From Treponema peruense (lineage in GTDB: Bacteria; Spirochaetota; Spirochaetia; Treponematales; Treponemataceae), in contig NZ_CP064936.1 in assembly GCF_016117655.1 (NCBI RefSeq), positions 868,001 to 932,000 of the forward strand: DNA of 64,000 nt. The letters run 5' to 3'. Positions within the stretch are counted from its first letter, which is position 1. Every line of letters begins with the position of its first letter. Below are positions 10,101 to 17,662 of this stretch, in pieces. The position numbers and the translations under genes are program-made. A model generated the notes under the pieces. That model was not told where the DNA came from and searched no databases. It worked only from the letters and a program-made list of their open reading frames with translations.

Positions 10101-10701
10101 AACTATTCTTTCTATTGCTCAAACCGTAGATGCCAGGGATCAAAACACGAATCAACATTCTCGCAGAGTGTCGGAGTATTCGGTTTATATTGCAAAAAAA
10201 CTTGGATACTCAAAGGAAAAATGCGAGACTCTGCGGCAGATGGCGCTTTTGCACGACATTGGAAAAATCGCAATTCCAGATGCTATTTTAAAGAAGCCGG
10301 AAAAACTTACGGACGAAGAATACAAAATCATGAAATCTCATGTTATTCGTGGTGCGGAAATCTTAAAATATCTTACGACTGTTGACAATGTAAGCGTTGG
10401 CGCCCTTTATCATCACGAAAAATACGACGGAAGCGGCTATTGTCACGGTCTGAAAGGTGAAGAAATTCCTCTTGACGCAAGAATTATCGGCATTGCAGAC
10501 GCATTTGACGCAATGACGGCAAATCGTATTTATCGCAAACAGCTGGATCTTGATTTTGTAATAAAAGAGCTTAAGCGGAACAGCGGAACTCAGTTTGATC
10601 CGAAACTTGTGGACATCTTGCTTTCTCTGATTGCTGACGGAACAATAGATGTGGAAAAACTTTACGAAAAAACAAAAAACAATCCGGCAGAAAACATTTA
10701 A
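7132..10701 (+). CDS. membrane sensor: ECF-S-like module, Reg_prop propeller, Y_Y_Y, HD-GYP phosphodiesterase
   Basis: The ATG at 7132 has AGG nine bases upstream and is preferred to the GTG three bases earlier. Residues 1-180 form about five membrane segments with LPLWCDSVGTF and GPVCGAIVGFTNNIIYG, which closely resemble substrate-binding S components of ECF vitamin transporters. A second hydrophobic stretch (LTFIFALFFVF, then AFSQ) looks like a former signal peptide, suggesting a fusion. Next come propeller repeats (LWIGTYAGLFKYDG, LWTGTNDGG, LWIATTGSG), a Y_Y_Y-like segment, a transmembrane helix (LYVILTGCLVLVWLTWFVT) and a C-terminal HD-GYP domain with LLHDIGKIAIP, HHEKYDGSGY and ADAFDAMTANR. 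The GYP signature reads GYC. It should hydrolyse c-di-GMP in response to a periplasmic or membrane ligand. A BMP-family gene follows after 11 bases. Confidence 0.85.
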   Translation: MLVKDKREYLIVPFTVIALLVDLLGRVFAEKLMLPLWCDSVGTFLIAYFAGPVCGAIVGFTNNIIYGIFVEQQSVYCVTGAFIGFLAGHFAKKKVFESQFLTMTIGMGLAVISTVISVIVSITMYGGDIGNIWASQVMRFFMDAGFPKYVSFVTGQFYIEFLDKLFCVEIIYLLIKLVRFYRKKRDENLEEKKSFKNTAPFLTFIFALFFVFQPKPAFSQNFTDEYDSYVQTVFSNSEGLLSGEANDIEQTNDGKLWIGTYAGLFKYDGSKFKLMSDIHSVKSVNCLFVDEEGRLWTGTNDGGITIFINEHVMNVIDEESGLLSNSVKDIVCDTEGNYYIGTTEGISLVSLSGGVKITKKYEQIKNVTKMSADKFGNVVAVTERGELFCFKNGEICCSFLKGEEKTSFQSVDFSEDGRLFLASPDDSIFIYRLTSSGANLVRKFKIPGIEGINSFYFAENNGVFVCSDTGIAFFDESFKAKKLYTNNFSNSIDAMLIDYQGNLWFSSSRLGLLEMCKSTFIELFSEIEETAVVNSTEKWQGLLFCGTDEGLIILDEKNEKKLENKISSLLNKIRIRCLKVDSMDNLWIATTGSGIYKVRVDSSGEYEIKNFSQKTGLPGNRFRNICELKDGRIAVAGDYGVAFLRGDSVEKVFTAQDGFANEKSLCLLEYKNGCYVGSDGGGISKIENDKIVKNIGKKDGLSSNVILRMVYDSFSDGVFIVTSNGICYTSAKGEVKKLDNFPYSNNYDMICDPDGTCWILGSAGIFVAQSKDLIENLKTEYPLINAKHGFRSLLIANSWPCLENDNLYLCCDSGAVKVNMSKYDMASKSYRMILDFAEVDGIKHRINRSDVFKLSPQTQKLVLEPEILNYSLNDPYVRYFLDGNDLKPTECLLSELGKISYSNLKPKTYVFKISILDGLNGSVIESANYTIEKETEMYQKNWFKLYVILTGCLVLVWLTWFVTRVRSQKTLLKQKYELEYAKKQIKMVNETILSIAQTVDARDQNTNQHSRRVSEYSVYIAKKLGYSKEKCETLRQMALLHDIGKIAIPDAILKKPEKLTDEEYKIMKSHVIRGAEILKYLTTVDNVSVGALYHHEKYDGSGYCHGLKGEEIPLDARIIGIADAFDAMTANRIYRKQLDLDFVIKELKRNSGTQFDPKLVDILLSLIADGTIDVEKLYEKTKNNPAENI

Positions 10702-10712
10702 TGAGGAAAACT

Positions 10713-11915
10713 ATGAATGTAAAAATGAAAAAAAAATATATTTTGTGCGCAATTACTTCTGTTGCAATGTGCCTGCTTTCTTTTGGAATTCATATTTTGA
10801 CACGTTCCGAAGATAGAAGCCTGAAAGTTGGTTTTATTTTTGTAGGCGATGAAATAACTCCTTATACAGAAAATTTTATAAAGGCACAAAATCACGTTGT
10901 TTCGGTTTTTGGCGACAAAATTGAGTGCGTTACTAAGTACAATGTTACGGAAGACCAGATTGAACCTCCTCTTGAAGAGCTCGTAAACGAAAAGTGTGAT
11001 TACATAATTGCCGCGAGTTATGGTTACGGTCCGGTTGTAAAAGATATGGCGGCACTTCATCCAGAAATTGAATTTTGCGTGCCGACTGGCGACAATGCAA
11101 ATGATGAGCCAGTTCTTCCAAATTATCATAACTGTTATGGAACGATTTATCAGGGGCGCTATATTTGCGGCGTGATTGCCGGAGAAAAACTGAAGGAAAT
11201 GATTGAATCGAAAGTTATAAGCGCAGAAGAGGCAAAAGTCGGTTACGTTGCGGCTTTTCCGTTTCCAGAAGTTATTTCTGGTTATACGGCTTTTTATCTT
11301 GGAGTTCAGTCGGTTGTTCCAGAAGCGACAATGCTCGTAAAATATACAGACACCTGGTCAAATTATTCTTTGGAAAAGCAGATTGCCGTAGAATTGATTG
11401 ATGAAGGTTGCGTTGTAATTTCTCAGCATTCTGACACAAAAGGTCCTGCTGTTGCCTGTGAAAATTCAAAAAGAGCGGTTCCTGCCTATCACGTCGGATA
11501 TAGCCAAAGTATGACCGATATTGCTCCGACACGTTCTTTGGTCAGCTGTTCAGTTGATTATTCTTACTATTTTGAGCAGTCAATAAATGCTCTTTTGCAT
11601 GGTAAAAAAATTGAAGATTGCATTGACGGCAAGGTTTACGGTCAGGACGCAATGGCAGGAATCGAAAAAGGCTGGGTCCGCATTCTGGACATAAACTATG
11701 AATTTTTGCCGAAAAATGTTGATTCGATCGTAAAATCTGTTAGCAGCAAAATTGAAAAAAATGATATTGCAATTTTTTCTGGAAATTTTACAGGAACTGA
11801 TCCGTTTGACAGTTCCAAAAAAATTGACTTAAGGACACCTTTTATCGAAAATGAAAAATCTTCATCACCAGCTTTTTGTTATGTCCTCGATGATGTAATC
11901 AAGGTTTTGCCTTAA
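10713..11915 (+). CDS. BMP-family (PnrA-like) substrate-binding protein
   Basis: Start at ATG 10713 with GAGGA six bases upstream; an ATG at 10701 overlapping the previous stop is possible. The N-terminus is basic then hydrophobic (KKKYILCAITSVAMCLLSFG), either a signal peptide or anchor; a cysteine lies in the segment but a good lipobox is not clear. The body follows the basic-membrane-protein/Med fold: KVGFIFVGDE near the start, YIIAASYGYG, YGTIYQGRYICGVIAG, VGYVAAFPFPEVISGYTAFYLG, and VVISQHSD. Family members bind purine nucleosides for ABC import. No ABC permease or ATPase is nearby, so this protein probably serves as a periplasmic sensor partner of the HD-GYP protein encoded just upstream. 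Confidence 0.8.
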   Translation: MNVKMKKKYILCAITSVAMCLLSFGIHILTRSEDRSLKVGFIFVGDEITPYTENFIKAQNHVVSVFGDKIECVTKYNVTEDQIEPPLEELVNEKCDYIIAASYGYGPVVKDMAALHPEIEFCVPTGDNANDEPVLPNYHNCYGTIYQGRYICGVIAGEKLKEMIESKVISAEEAKVGYVAAFPFPEVISGYTAFYLGVQSVVPEATMLVKYTDTWSNYSLEKQIAVELIDEGCVVISQHSDTKGPAVACENSKRAVPAYHVGYSQSMTDIAPTRSLVSCSVDYSYYFEQSINALLHGKKIEDCIDGKVYGQDAMAGIEKGWVRILDINYEFLPKNVDSIVKSVSSKIEKNDIAIFSGNFTGTDPFDSSKKIDLRTPFIENEKSSSPAFCYVLDDVIKVLP

Positions 11916-12219
11916 TTTAGCAATCCCACCACTGAGCGGCTGTTTGATCTGCCAATTGAAGCAAAATGACGAGAGGATTTTAATGATGTTCCTGTATTTC
12001 CTACTTCAAGCAAATTATTATTAAAAACTATTTTTACAACAACATTTTTTGATTTAAAGGTTTGCAACGGCCGCACAGCTTGTCAGCTACATAGTGGCTT
12101 TGTCCCGGACAGGATTCCAGCGGCAAGACAAAAATAATGCTTCCGCTGACCAAAGCTGGCAACCGCAGGGTCAGGGCGCTGTTCTGCGAGTCGGCGAAAG
12201 CGATAAAACGGACGAATCC
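11916..12219. other. non-coding or decayed stretch at left edge of defence island
   Basis: No convincing gene. The left half is A/T-rich; from about 12070 base composition becomes distinctly richer in G/C. A plus-strand frame (VPVFPTSSKLLLKTIF) and a minus-strand continuation of the broken TIGR04076-like gene cross it. Both look like debris. Confidence 0.4.
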
Positions 12220-12360
12220 TTACGGGCAGAAATGCCAGCCATTTGCAATAAATACCTGACCTTCCTGAATATCACAGGCGTGCTGAATGGGATTTTCGTA
12301 TTTTTGCTGCAAATCCTTGTAATTGGCTTTTCGGACTGCGGTAATTTTGATTTTGTGCAT
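12220..12360 (-). pseudogene. truncated TIGR04076-like small protein
   Basis: The first 46 codons (MHKIKITAVRKANYKDLQQK...) match the opening of the TIGR04076 family of about 90-residue cysteine-containing proteins: MxKVKITVxRK, then CDIQEGQVFIANGW. A TAA at 12220-12222 then cuts it short. Reading on past the stop, GFVRFIAFAD partly resembles the family's GFCxxAWxD segment, after which similarity is lost. The Shine-Dalgarno GAGG overlaps the brxA stop codon (TGAGGTTTTATG), so the gene once formed the tail of the BREX operon. It is either a remnant or a short expressed peptide; function unknown. Confidence 0.5.
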
Positions 12361-12366
12361 AAAACC

Positions 12367-13086
12367 TCATTTCAACTTACAAATCACAACCTGATTAGAA
12401 TAATCCTGCACAGTCTCTAAGATTTTAGTATTCTTCCAGTCAATTTTCAAATCAGATAAATAAGACATTACAGGTTCATAATACAAATCATTTATAGAAA
12501 GTGACTTCTTTCCATTCAATTCAAAGAATGTAGCAATCCAAGCCTCTTTTGCAAAACTTGTCGTAACGATATTAGTTCCTTTAGAAAAAAGCCCCGGTTT
12601 ATCTCTTGTAATAAATTTACAATCTATTGCAGTCTTCAAAGCTGCTTCAATTCCATGTTCCAAACTCAAATTAGAACCATACATCGAAGCCATTTTCTCA
12701 TTGATATATTGTTTGTTTACCAAATCTTGAATATTCAATAATTTTGAAAATGCAAACAACAAATCATAAGTAAATGGAAAACGTAGACAAACAAGCGACA
12801 TAACGATTACATTTTTATCAGCCTCAGAAAGCTTATAAAAACTTTCTGGTGTAAAGTTCTTAACTATGGCCCTGTTTAATGCGCTTGATTTTGTAATTAC
12901 AGAGTAAATTGCATTTGCAGCTTTCTTTGCTCGATTATCACCGGAGCTGGAGCTTTGCTCTTTTACCTTAAGAAGTAAGCCCTCCTTATCAATATCTTTT
13001 GTTTCAAGATATTCAATAATAGAGTCAATCATTATATCAACAGGAATTGGCTGTTCGTTTCCTATGATTTTCTTTTTTTCTGTCAT
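12367..13086 (-). CDS. brxA: BrxA-like protein of BREX type 3
   Basis: A 239-residue soluble, mostly helical protein, last intact gene of the defence operon. The assignment rests on position (directly after pglZ, TAA touching ATG), size and general character; BrxA in other BREX systems is a small helical DNA-binding protein (DUF1819). Visible segments include the opening MTEKKKIIGNEQPIPVDIMI, AIYSVITKSSALNRAIVKNF, and VIVMSLVCLRFPFTYDLLF. No catalytic motif is seen. Translation is coupled to pglZ, and the following TIGR04076-like remnant starts seven bases after its stop. A database search could assign it to another BREX helper family. Confidence 0.65.
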   Translation of the reverse strand: MTEKKKIIGNEQPIPVDIMIDSIIEYLETKDIDKEGLLLKVKEQSSSSGDNRAKKAANAIYSVITKSSALNRAIVKNFTPESFYKLSEADKNVIVMSLVCLRFPFTYDLLFAFSKLLNIQDLVNKQYINEKMASMYGSNLSLEHGIEAALKTAIDCKFITRDKPGLFSKGTNIVTTSFAKEAWIATFFELNGKKSLSINDLYYEPVMSYLSDLKIDWKNTKILETVQDYSNQVVICKLK

Positions 13087-14850
13087 TTATTTAATTACTC
13101 CCACTGGTATCAATAATTCAAGAATATGGCTTCCGCCATGTGTTATAACTTTTTCTCCAGAAGAACCAAATCCATTTGTATCTCTAAAATATACAGATTT
13201 ATCTTTCTTTCCTAAACGATATTCTTTGTTGTTTTCAATAAAAGTAATAGCCTGTTCTTCTGTATCAAACTGAACGAATCTTTTACTCTTAGAAAGCATC
13301 ACAGTTTTCTGACCGGCTGTAAGTTTTAGATTCAGTTCAGCTTCAATATTTCCATGGTCAGTAGAAATATAAACTTCATATCCGGCATTTCGTAGTTCTT
13401 TTACAGCATCGCAAATACAAGATTTTTCAATCCAAAGTTTTGTATTTATAAAAAGCTGCTCATATCCCAGAATATTTCCATGCATCAATTCATCAAGGCC
13501 GTTTGTAACAAAACCTGCTACTGTTACGTCAGAAGAAGGAACCTTTATTTTTTCGTTGTTCTTTACTACTTCATAAGAAACTTGATATGTCTGCTTTTGA
13601 TGTTTTTCAATCCAATACTTCTTAAACAAGTCTCCTTCAGTTCTATTAGTAATAGTAAGATCTGGTTTCTTTCCGGCAAAAATTGACTGTCTGGCCCAAG
13701 CTGTAATGCTTGGAAGCCATGATAAAGTTGTTTTTTCCTCAACATTAAGTTTTTCGTTTTCAAGATAATGTTTTAATAAAGTCCATTGCCAGTAATTCAT
13801 TCCATCAATTACAATAAAAGCAATCTTGTTATTTTTTGTACTGGCGGCTATATAATCCTGAACCTTATCAATGGTAATCGGATGTCTGAGGCCGCTCATC
13901 GAGAACAAAGAATCATAATGATTGTTTACAAAAAACTGGAAACGATTATTTATGGTATTTAAAATTTCATTGTATTTATCAAAATATTCTTTGTTATTTA
14001 GTTCAAAAATCGCATACCCCAATTCACCTAATTTTGGAGCAATTTCAAACCAATCCTTATACTGGTCTCCGATAGTTTTAATTCGTTCAGTAAGGAATTC
14101 AAAAAGTTCGTTTATTAATTTCTGTAAGTCTTTTTCCTGTTTTGATTCAATATTATTTTCAATTGAACCAGTAATCTTTAAATTTGCAATTTCTTTTGCA
14201 AGCATAGGATTTTCAAAATTAATTTCTTCGCTTTTCAATGCATTTATAAATTCCAAGAGTTTTTGTTTATCTGAAAAGTCTTTAACTTTAGTTCCAAAAT
14301 AAGGTTTACCAATATTTTCCAAAAAATCATTAATTGCTTTGTTTGGTTTTTCATTATTTGTATAAACAGAAATCAAAATTGCAAGGCAGCGTTCCTTTGA
14401 TTTATTCAGTTTCCATGCCTGGAAATCTATTCCATATAAATTTTCCAACATGAATTGAATTGTTTCTTCGTAAGATAATTCATTAAAGATGCTAAGAGAA
14501 TCTATTGTAGAAAGAGCATTAAAACTAAGGCCACTAATTGCATTCTCATCAAAGTTTCTAAATATATCCTTCGGTTTTAGATCAACAACAAAGGCAGATT
14601 CCTTCATATCATCAACTAGAGGATATTTACCAGTGATAACAAGAATTGTTTTTTTTCTGCCTTTTACTTCAAGTTCATATTTCATACGAACTTGTATGCC
14701 AGGTTCAACAAAATTAACTTTGTAATCTTCCTGTATTAATCTATCTTGAACTTCTGTAATTTCCAGATATTTTTGAGAATCAATTACAATTATAGGTTTA
14801 TTTGTAGACGGCGTAACCTTCTGTATTATTGTTTCAAACCATCTGCTCAT
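13087..14850 (-). CDS. pglZ: PglZ, alkaline-phosphatase-superfamily protein of BREX
   Basis: Start chosen at ATG 14850 (MSRWFETII), which overlaps the brxHII stop as ATGA and has AGGTGA upstream; an in-frame upstream start would overlap more. Length is 587 aa. The core alkaline-phosphatase-type motifs are visible: KIAFIVIDGMNYWQW (about residue 340, nucleophile region), YEVYISTDHGNIEAE (metal-binding DH) and VITHGGSHILELLIPVGVI at the C-terminus. PglZ is the defining BREX protein and is required for exclusion of phage DNA and for methylation in studied systems; its precise activity there is still debated. A predicted helical region of about 150 residues precedes the phosphatase fold. Confidence 0.88.
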   Translation of the reverse strand: MSRWFETIIQKVTPSTNKPIIVIDSQKYLEITEVQDRLIQEDYKVNFVEPGIQVRMKYELEVKGRKKTILVITGKYPLVDDMKESAFVVDLKPKDIFRNFDENAISGLSFNALSTIDSLSIFNELSYEETIQFMLENLYGIDFQAWKLNKSKERCLAILISVYTNNEKPNKAINDFLENIGKPYFGTKVKDFSDKQKLLEFINALKSEEINFENPMLAKEIANLKITGSIENNIESKQEKDLQKLINELFEFLTERIKTIGDQYKDWFEIAPKLGELGYAIFELNNKEYFDKYNEILNTINNRFQFFVNNHYDSLFSMSGLRHPITIDKVQDYIAASTKNNKIAFIVIDGMNYWQWTLLKHYLENEKLNVEEKTTLSWLPSITAWARQSIFAGKKPDLTITNRTEGDLFKKYWIEKHQKQTYQVSYEVVKNNEKIKVPSSDVTVAGFVTNGLDELMHGNILGYEQLFINTKLWIEKSCICDAVKELRNAGYEVYISTDHGNIEAELNLKLTAGQKTVMLSKSKRFVQFDTEEQAITFIENNKEYRLGKKDKSVYFRDTNGFGSSGEKVITHGGSHILELLIPVGVIK

Positions 14851-17645
14851 ACAGTCACCTTCAACATCATAAGACATTCAAGTTCTGGAATAACCTGTTT
14901 GTCAGTTTCATAGTTTGAAATCCAAGTATCATATTCAGACTTATACTTACGAACTCTATAATTTTTAATCTGCTCAATGCCAATTCGCTCTGCTTGTTGA
15001 ATCTGGAAATTAAATGCCTTTTCTCTGTTTTCTCTCATTGTAACAGAATGAGCATTTATTTCACTTTCCATAGAAGAATAAACGGACTGCAAATGTTCTT
15101 CTGCAGTAGGCTGCAACCTTTCGAACAATTCTTTTGAATTATTATCCTGTCCATCAACCTTAGCACCAAGTTCACCCATACTAAGCTTTGTCCATAAGGC
15201 CTGTGAATATGGAGCAAAGTATTGATTTTCAGATGATATAAAAATCGGTACCACTTTGCTTTGTTTTTCATAAGCGTTATGGGCAGAAATATTCCATAAC
15301 ATAAATGTTCCGGCAGCGTTTCCTTCTTGCGGTACTTTAATCACAGGAACAGCCACATTCTCATTTACAGGAACTGCCTCAGTAAGCATTTTTTGAATTA
15401 AATCACTTTGAATAGTAAGAAGTTCTGGTACTGGATTATCCAAACTAACCTTTGTATCAAAAGTATAATATTTTGGTGGTTCATCCTTAAATAAGTTCAC
15501 AGCCAAGCCGTCAAAGGTTAATTCATATTTTATATTTCTATCAAAGAAATATGCTTCGCACAATTTTCTAAGCCAAACAGGAATAGGACTATGCTTTATC
15601 TTTTCAGTTTCAGTAAGATTAATGCTGCCATCTTTTGTTGTAGGCAGCTGTTTTTCAGTAACTTTGTAGTCTGCAAGTTTTTCTTTAATACCACTAAGCC
15701 ATTCTGTACTTTCATATTCAAAATTACTTGGATCAAGCAAAGAAGTTCTGTAAAGTTTATTTACAGTATTGATTTCAAGAGTGCTATCCAAAACATCATT
15801 TGTTTTATCAATTCCCATTTCTGCAAGAATTATATTAAGCTTGGTTTCAATAACTTCATAAACACGGCTGTCGATAGAATTATCAATCATCATGTTAATT
15901 GCAAGAACTTCATGGCTCTGTCCAATACGGTCAACACGACCAATACGCTGTTCAATCATCATCGGATTCCATGGTACATCGTAATTAATTACAATATGTG
16001 CAAACTGCATGTTCAAAGATTCACCGGCAGCATCAGTAGAAACAAGAATCTGAACTTTATCCTTGAATTTCTTAAGAGCCTCGCCACGTTCATCTGCATC
16101 CATAGAACCATTAATTGCAACAGATGTATAACCGCCACGATTAGACAGCTCCTGGCAAAGCATATTTTGAGTAGAAGTAAATTCGGTAAAGATAATGAAC
16201 TTCAAGTCCATATTATTTTCTGCTTTTTTAAGTTCATCAAGTCTACGCAAAAGGTACTCAAATTTTACATCAACTTCATTGGCCTTACAGTGTTTTGCTT
16301 CTGAAAGTAAATCTTTTAATTCAGTTAGCTCAGTTTCATATGCTGCAGCTGTGTTTTGAATCTGTTCATTTATTTTTTCTTCAAAGTCTAAACTAAGCTG
16401 AGCGTCTGAATCTTCTTCCAAAATTTTCTGAGCCATATTCTCATGTGTTAAAGCCAGATTTTTTTCAGTTTCAAGTCTGTTTGCACGTTTTTCAATTGCA
16501 TCAAAAATTGCCTGTGTAGATGATGACATCATTCTCTGGAATAAAACCATGACAAAAACATAAGATGTATTTTTAGTTTTCGTTGCTAAATCAAATCCTT
16601 TTTTTACATATTCAGTTACAGAATCATAAAGAGCCTGTTGAAGTTTGTTTTTTGAATCATCATATTGAGCAATAAGCTTCTCAGTTCGTCTTTTATTAAA
16701 AAGCGGTTTCCCTGAATAGTCTATTGCCTGACGTTTTTCAGTTCTAACAACATAAGGCTCAAGTTCTTCAAGTGTAGGTTTTGCTTCACCACTAAATGCA
16801 TCATTATTTAAAAGCTTCATAATACGGCGGAAGTGGTCAGACTTTCCGCGGTGTGGTGTAGCGGAAAGAAGCAGTACATTAGGTATGGCAGAACACAGTT
16901 CTTTTGCCATCTGAAAACGTCCAACATTCTCATCGCTCCCGCCGACTTTATGACATTCATCTATAATTAACAAATCAAAGTCAGCATTAATAACACTTTC
17001 AATTCTATATTTATTATATGCGTCTATTTTTTCTTTGCTCCAGCCACGGCGAGATTCAAGCGGTCTCAAAGAATCCATAGAAACAATTATCTGATTATTC
17101 TGCTGCCAGATATTTATGTCGTTATCAGCATCTAGTCTACCAAATGTTTTAGCCATAGAGCCAATAAACTCAGAATCATAAATATGGAACTTTTCATTAA
17201 AATGTTTTTTTAATTCAGACTGCCACTGTATCATTGCAGAAAGAGGAACAACAATCAAAGTTCTTTTTACAATGCCTCTAAGTTTTAATTCTTTAAGACA
17301 AAGACCAGCTTCAATTGTTTTTCCCATACCAACTTCATCTGCAAGCAGATAACGGCAATAGGCACCATTCATAACTTTTTCAAGTGCAAGGATTTGATGT
17401 GGTAGCGGAATTACGTTGCTTTCATAAGGAGAAAGAATCGACTGGCTTGCCATCTCGTTTTTTATGCGGGCGGCCATAGCTCTGTACTGTAAGTTCTGCA
17501 AACTTACTTCTGGTGTTTCATCAGTAATTTCTTCTGTACGTACATCTATTGTTTGCCCGGTTGCGAGAATCCGGATTTTTGTAATTGATTTACCGAATAC
17601 AGTTTTCGAGGAAATAATTTCGACTGGCTGATTATTGTACTGCAT
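14847..17645 (-). CDS. brxHII: BrxHII, SNF2/RapA-like DNA helicase of BREX type 3
   Basis: A 932-residue superfamily 2 helicase. Motif I is DEVGMGKTIEAG (103-114), motif II LIIDECHK, motif III LLLSATPHRGKSDHF, and motifs V-VI STDAAGESLNMQ followed by WNPMMIEQRIGRVDRIGQ. The DEVGMGKT form and the DECH box are typical of RapA/HepA-like remodelling helicases rather than Lhr-like BrxHI. A long charged insertion lies between the helicase lobes (around 380-470). The start is ATG 17645, 17 bases after the AIPR stop, and the end overlaps pglZ. It probably moves along or remodels DNA during restriction by the BREX complex. Confidence 0.85.
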   Translation of the reverse strand: MQYNNQPVEIISSKTVFGKSITKIRILATGQTIDVRTEEITDETPEVSLQNLQYRAMAARIKNEMASQSILSPYESNVIPLPHQILALEKVMNGAYCRYLLADEVGMGKTIEAGLCLKELKLRGIVKRTLIVVPLSAMIQWQSELKKHFNEKFHIYDSEFIGSMAKTFGRLDADNDINIWQQNNQIIVSMDSLRPLESRRGWSKEKIDAYNKYRIESVINADFDLLIIDECHKVGGSDENVGRFQMAKELCSAIPNVLLLSATPHRGKSDHFRRIMKLLNNDAFSGEAKPTLEELEPYVVRTEKRQAIDYSGKPLFNKRRTEKLIAQYDDSKNKLQQALYDSVTEYVKKGFDLATKTKNTSYVFVMVLFQRMMSSSTQAIFDAIEKRANRLETEKNLALTHENMAQKILEEDSDAQLSLDFEEKINEQIQNTAAAYETELTELKDLLSEAKHCKANEVDVKFEYLLRRLDELKKAENNMDLKFIIFTEFTSTQNMLCQELSNRGGYTSVAINGSMDADERGEALKKFKDKVQILVSTDAAGESLNMQFAHIVINYDVPWNPMMIEQRIGRVDRIGQSHEVLAINMMIDNSIDSRVYEVIETKLNIILAEMGIDKTNDVLDSTLEINTVNKLYRTSLLDPSNFEYESTEWLSGIKEKLADYKVTEKQLPTTKDGSINLTETEKIKHSPIPVWLRKLCEAYFFDRNIKYELTFDGLAVNLFKDEPPKYYTFDTKVSLDNPVPELLTIQSDLIQKMLTEAVPVNENVAVPVIKVPQEGNAAGTFMLWNISAHNAYEKQSKVVPIFISSENQYFAPYSQALWTKLSMGELGAKVDGQDNNSKELFERLQPTAEEHLQSVYSSMESEINAHSVTMRENREKAFNFQIQQAERIGIEQIKNYRVRKYKSEYDTWISNYETDKQVIPELECLMMLKVTV

Positions 17646-17662
17646 AATATTTTCTTTATTGT

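Noticed and set aside
12094-12420. A 108-codon plus-strand ORF over the brxA 3' end
   Set aside because: It overlaps the minus-strand TIGR04076-like start and brxA stop, and shows no family resemblance; the minus-strand reading explains the sequence better.
15591-16304. Long plus-strand ORFs opposite brxHII and pglXI (for example 237 and 172 codons)
   Set aside because: They are Phe/Asn/Ile/Cys-rich antisense frames of A/T-rich genes with no start signals.
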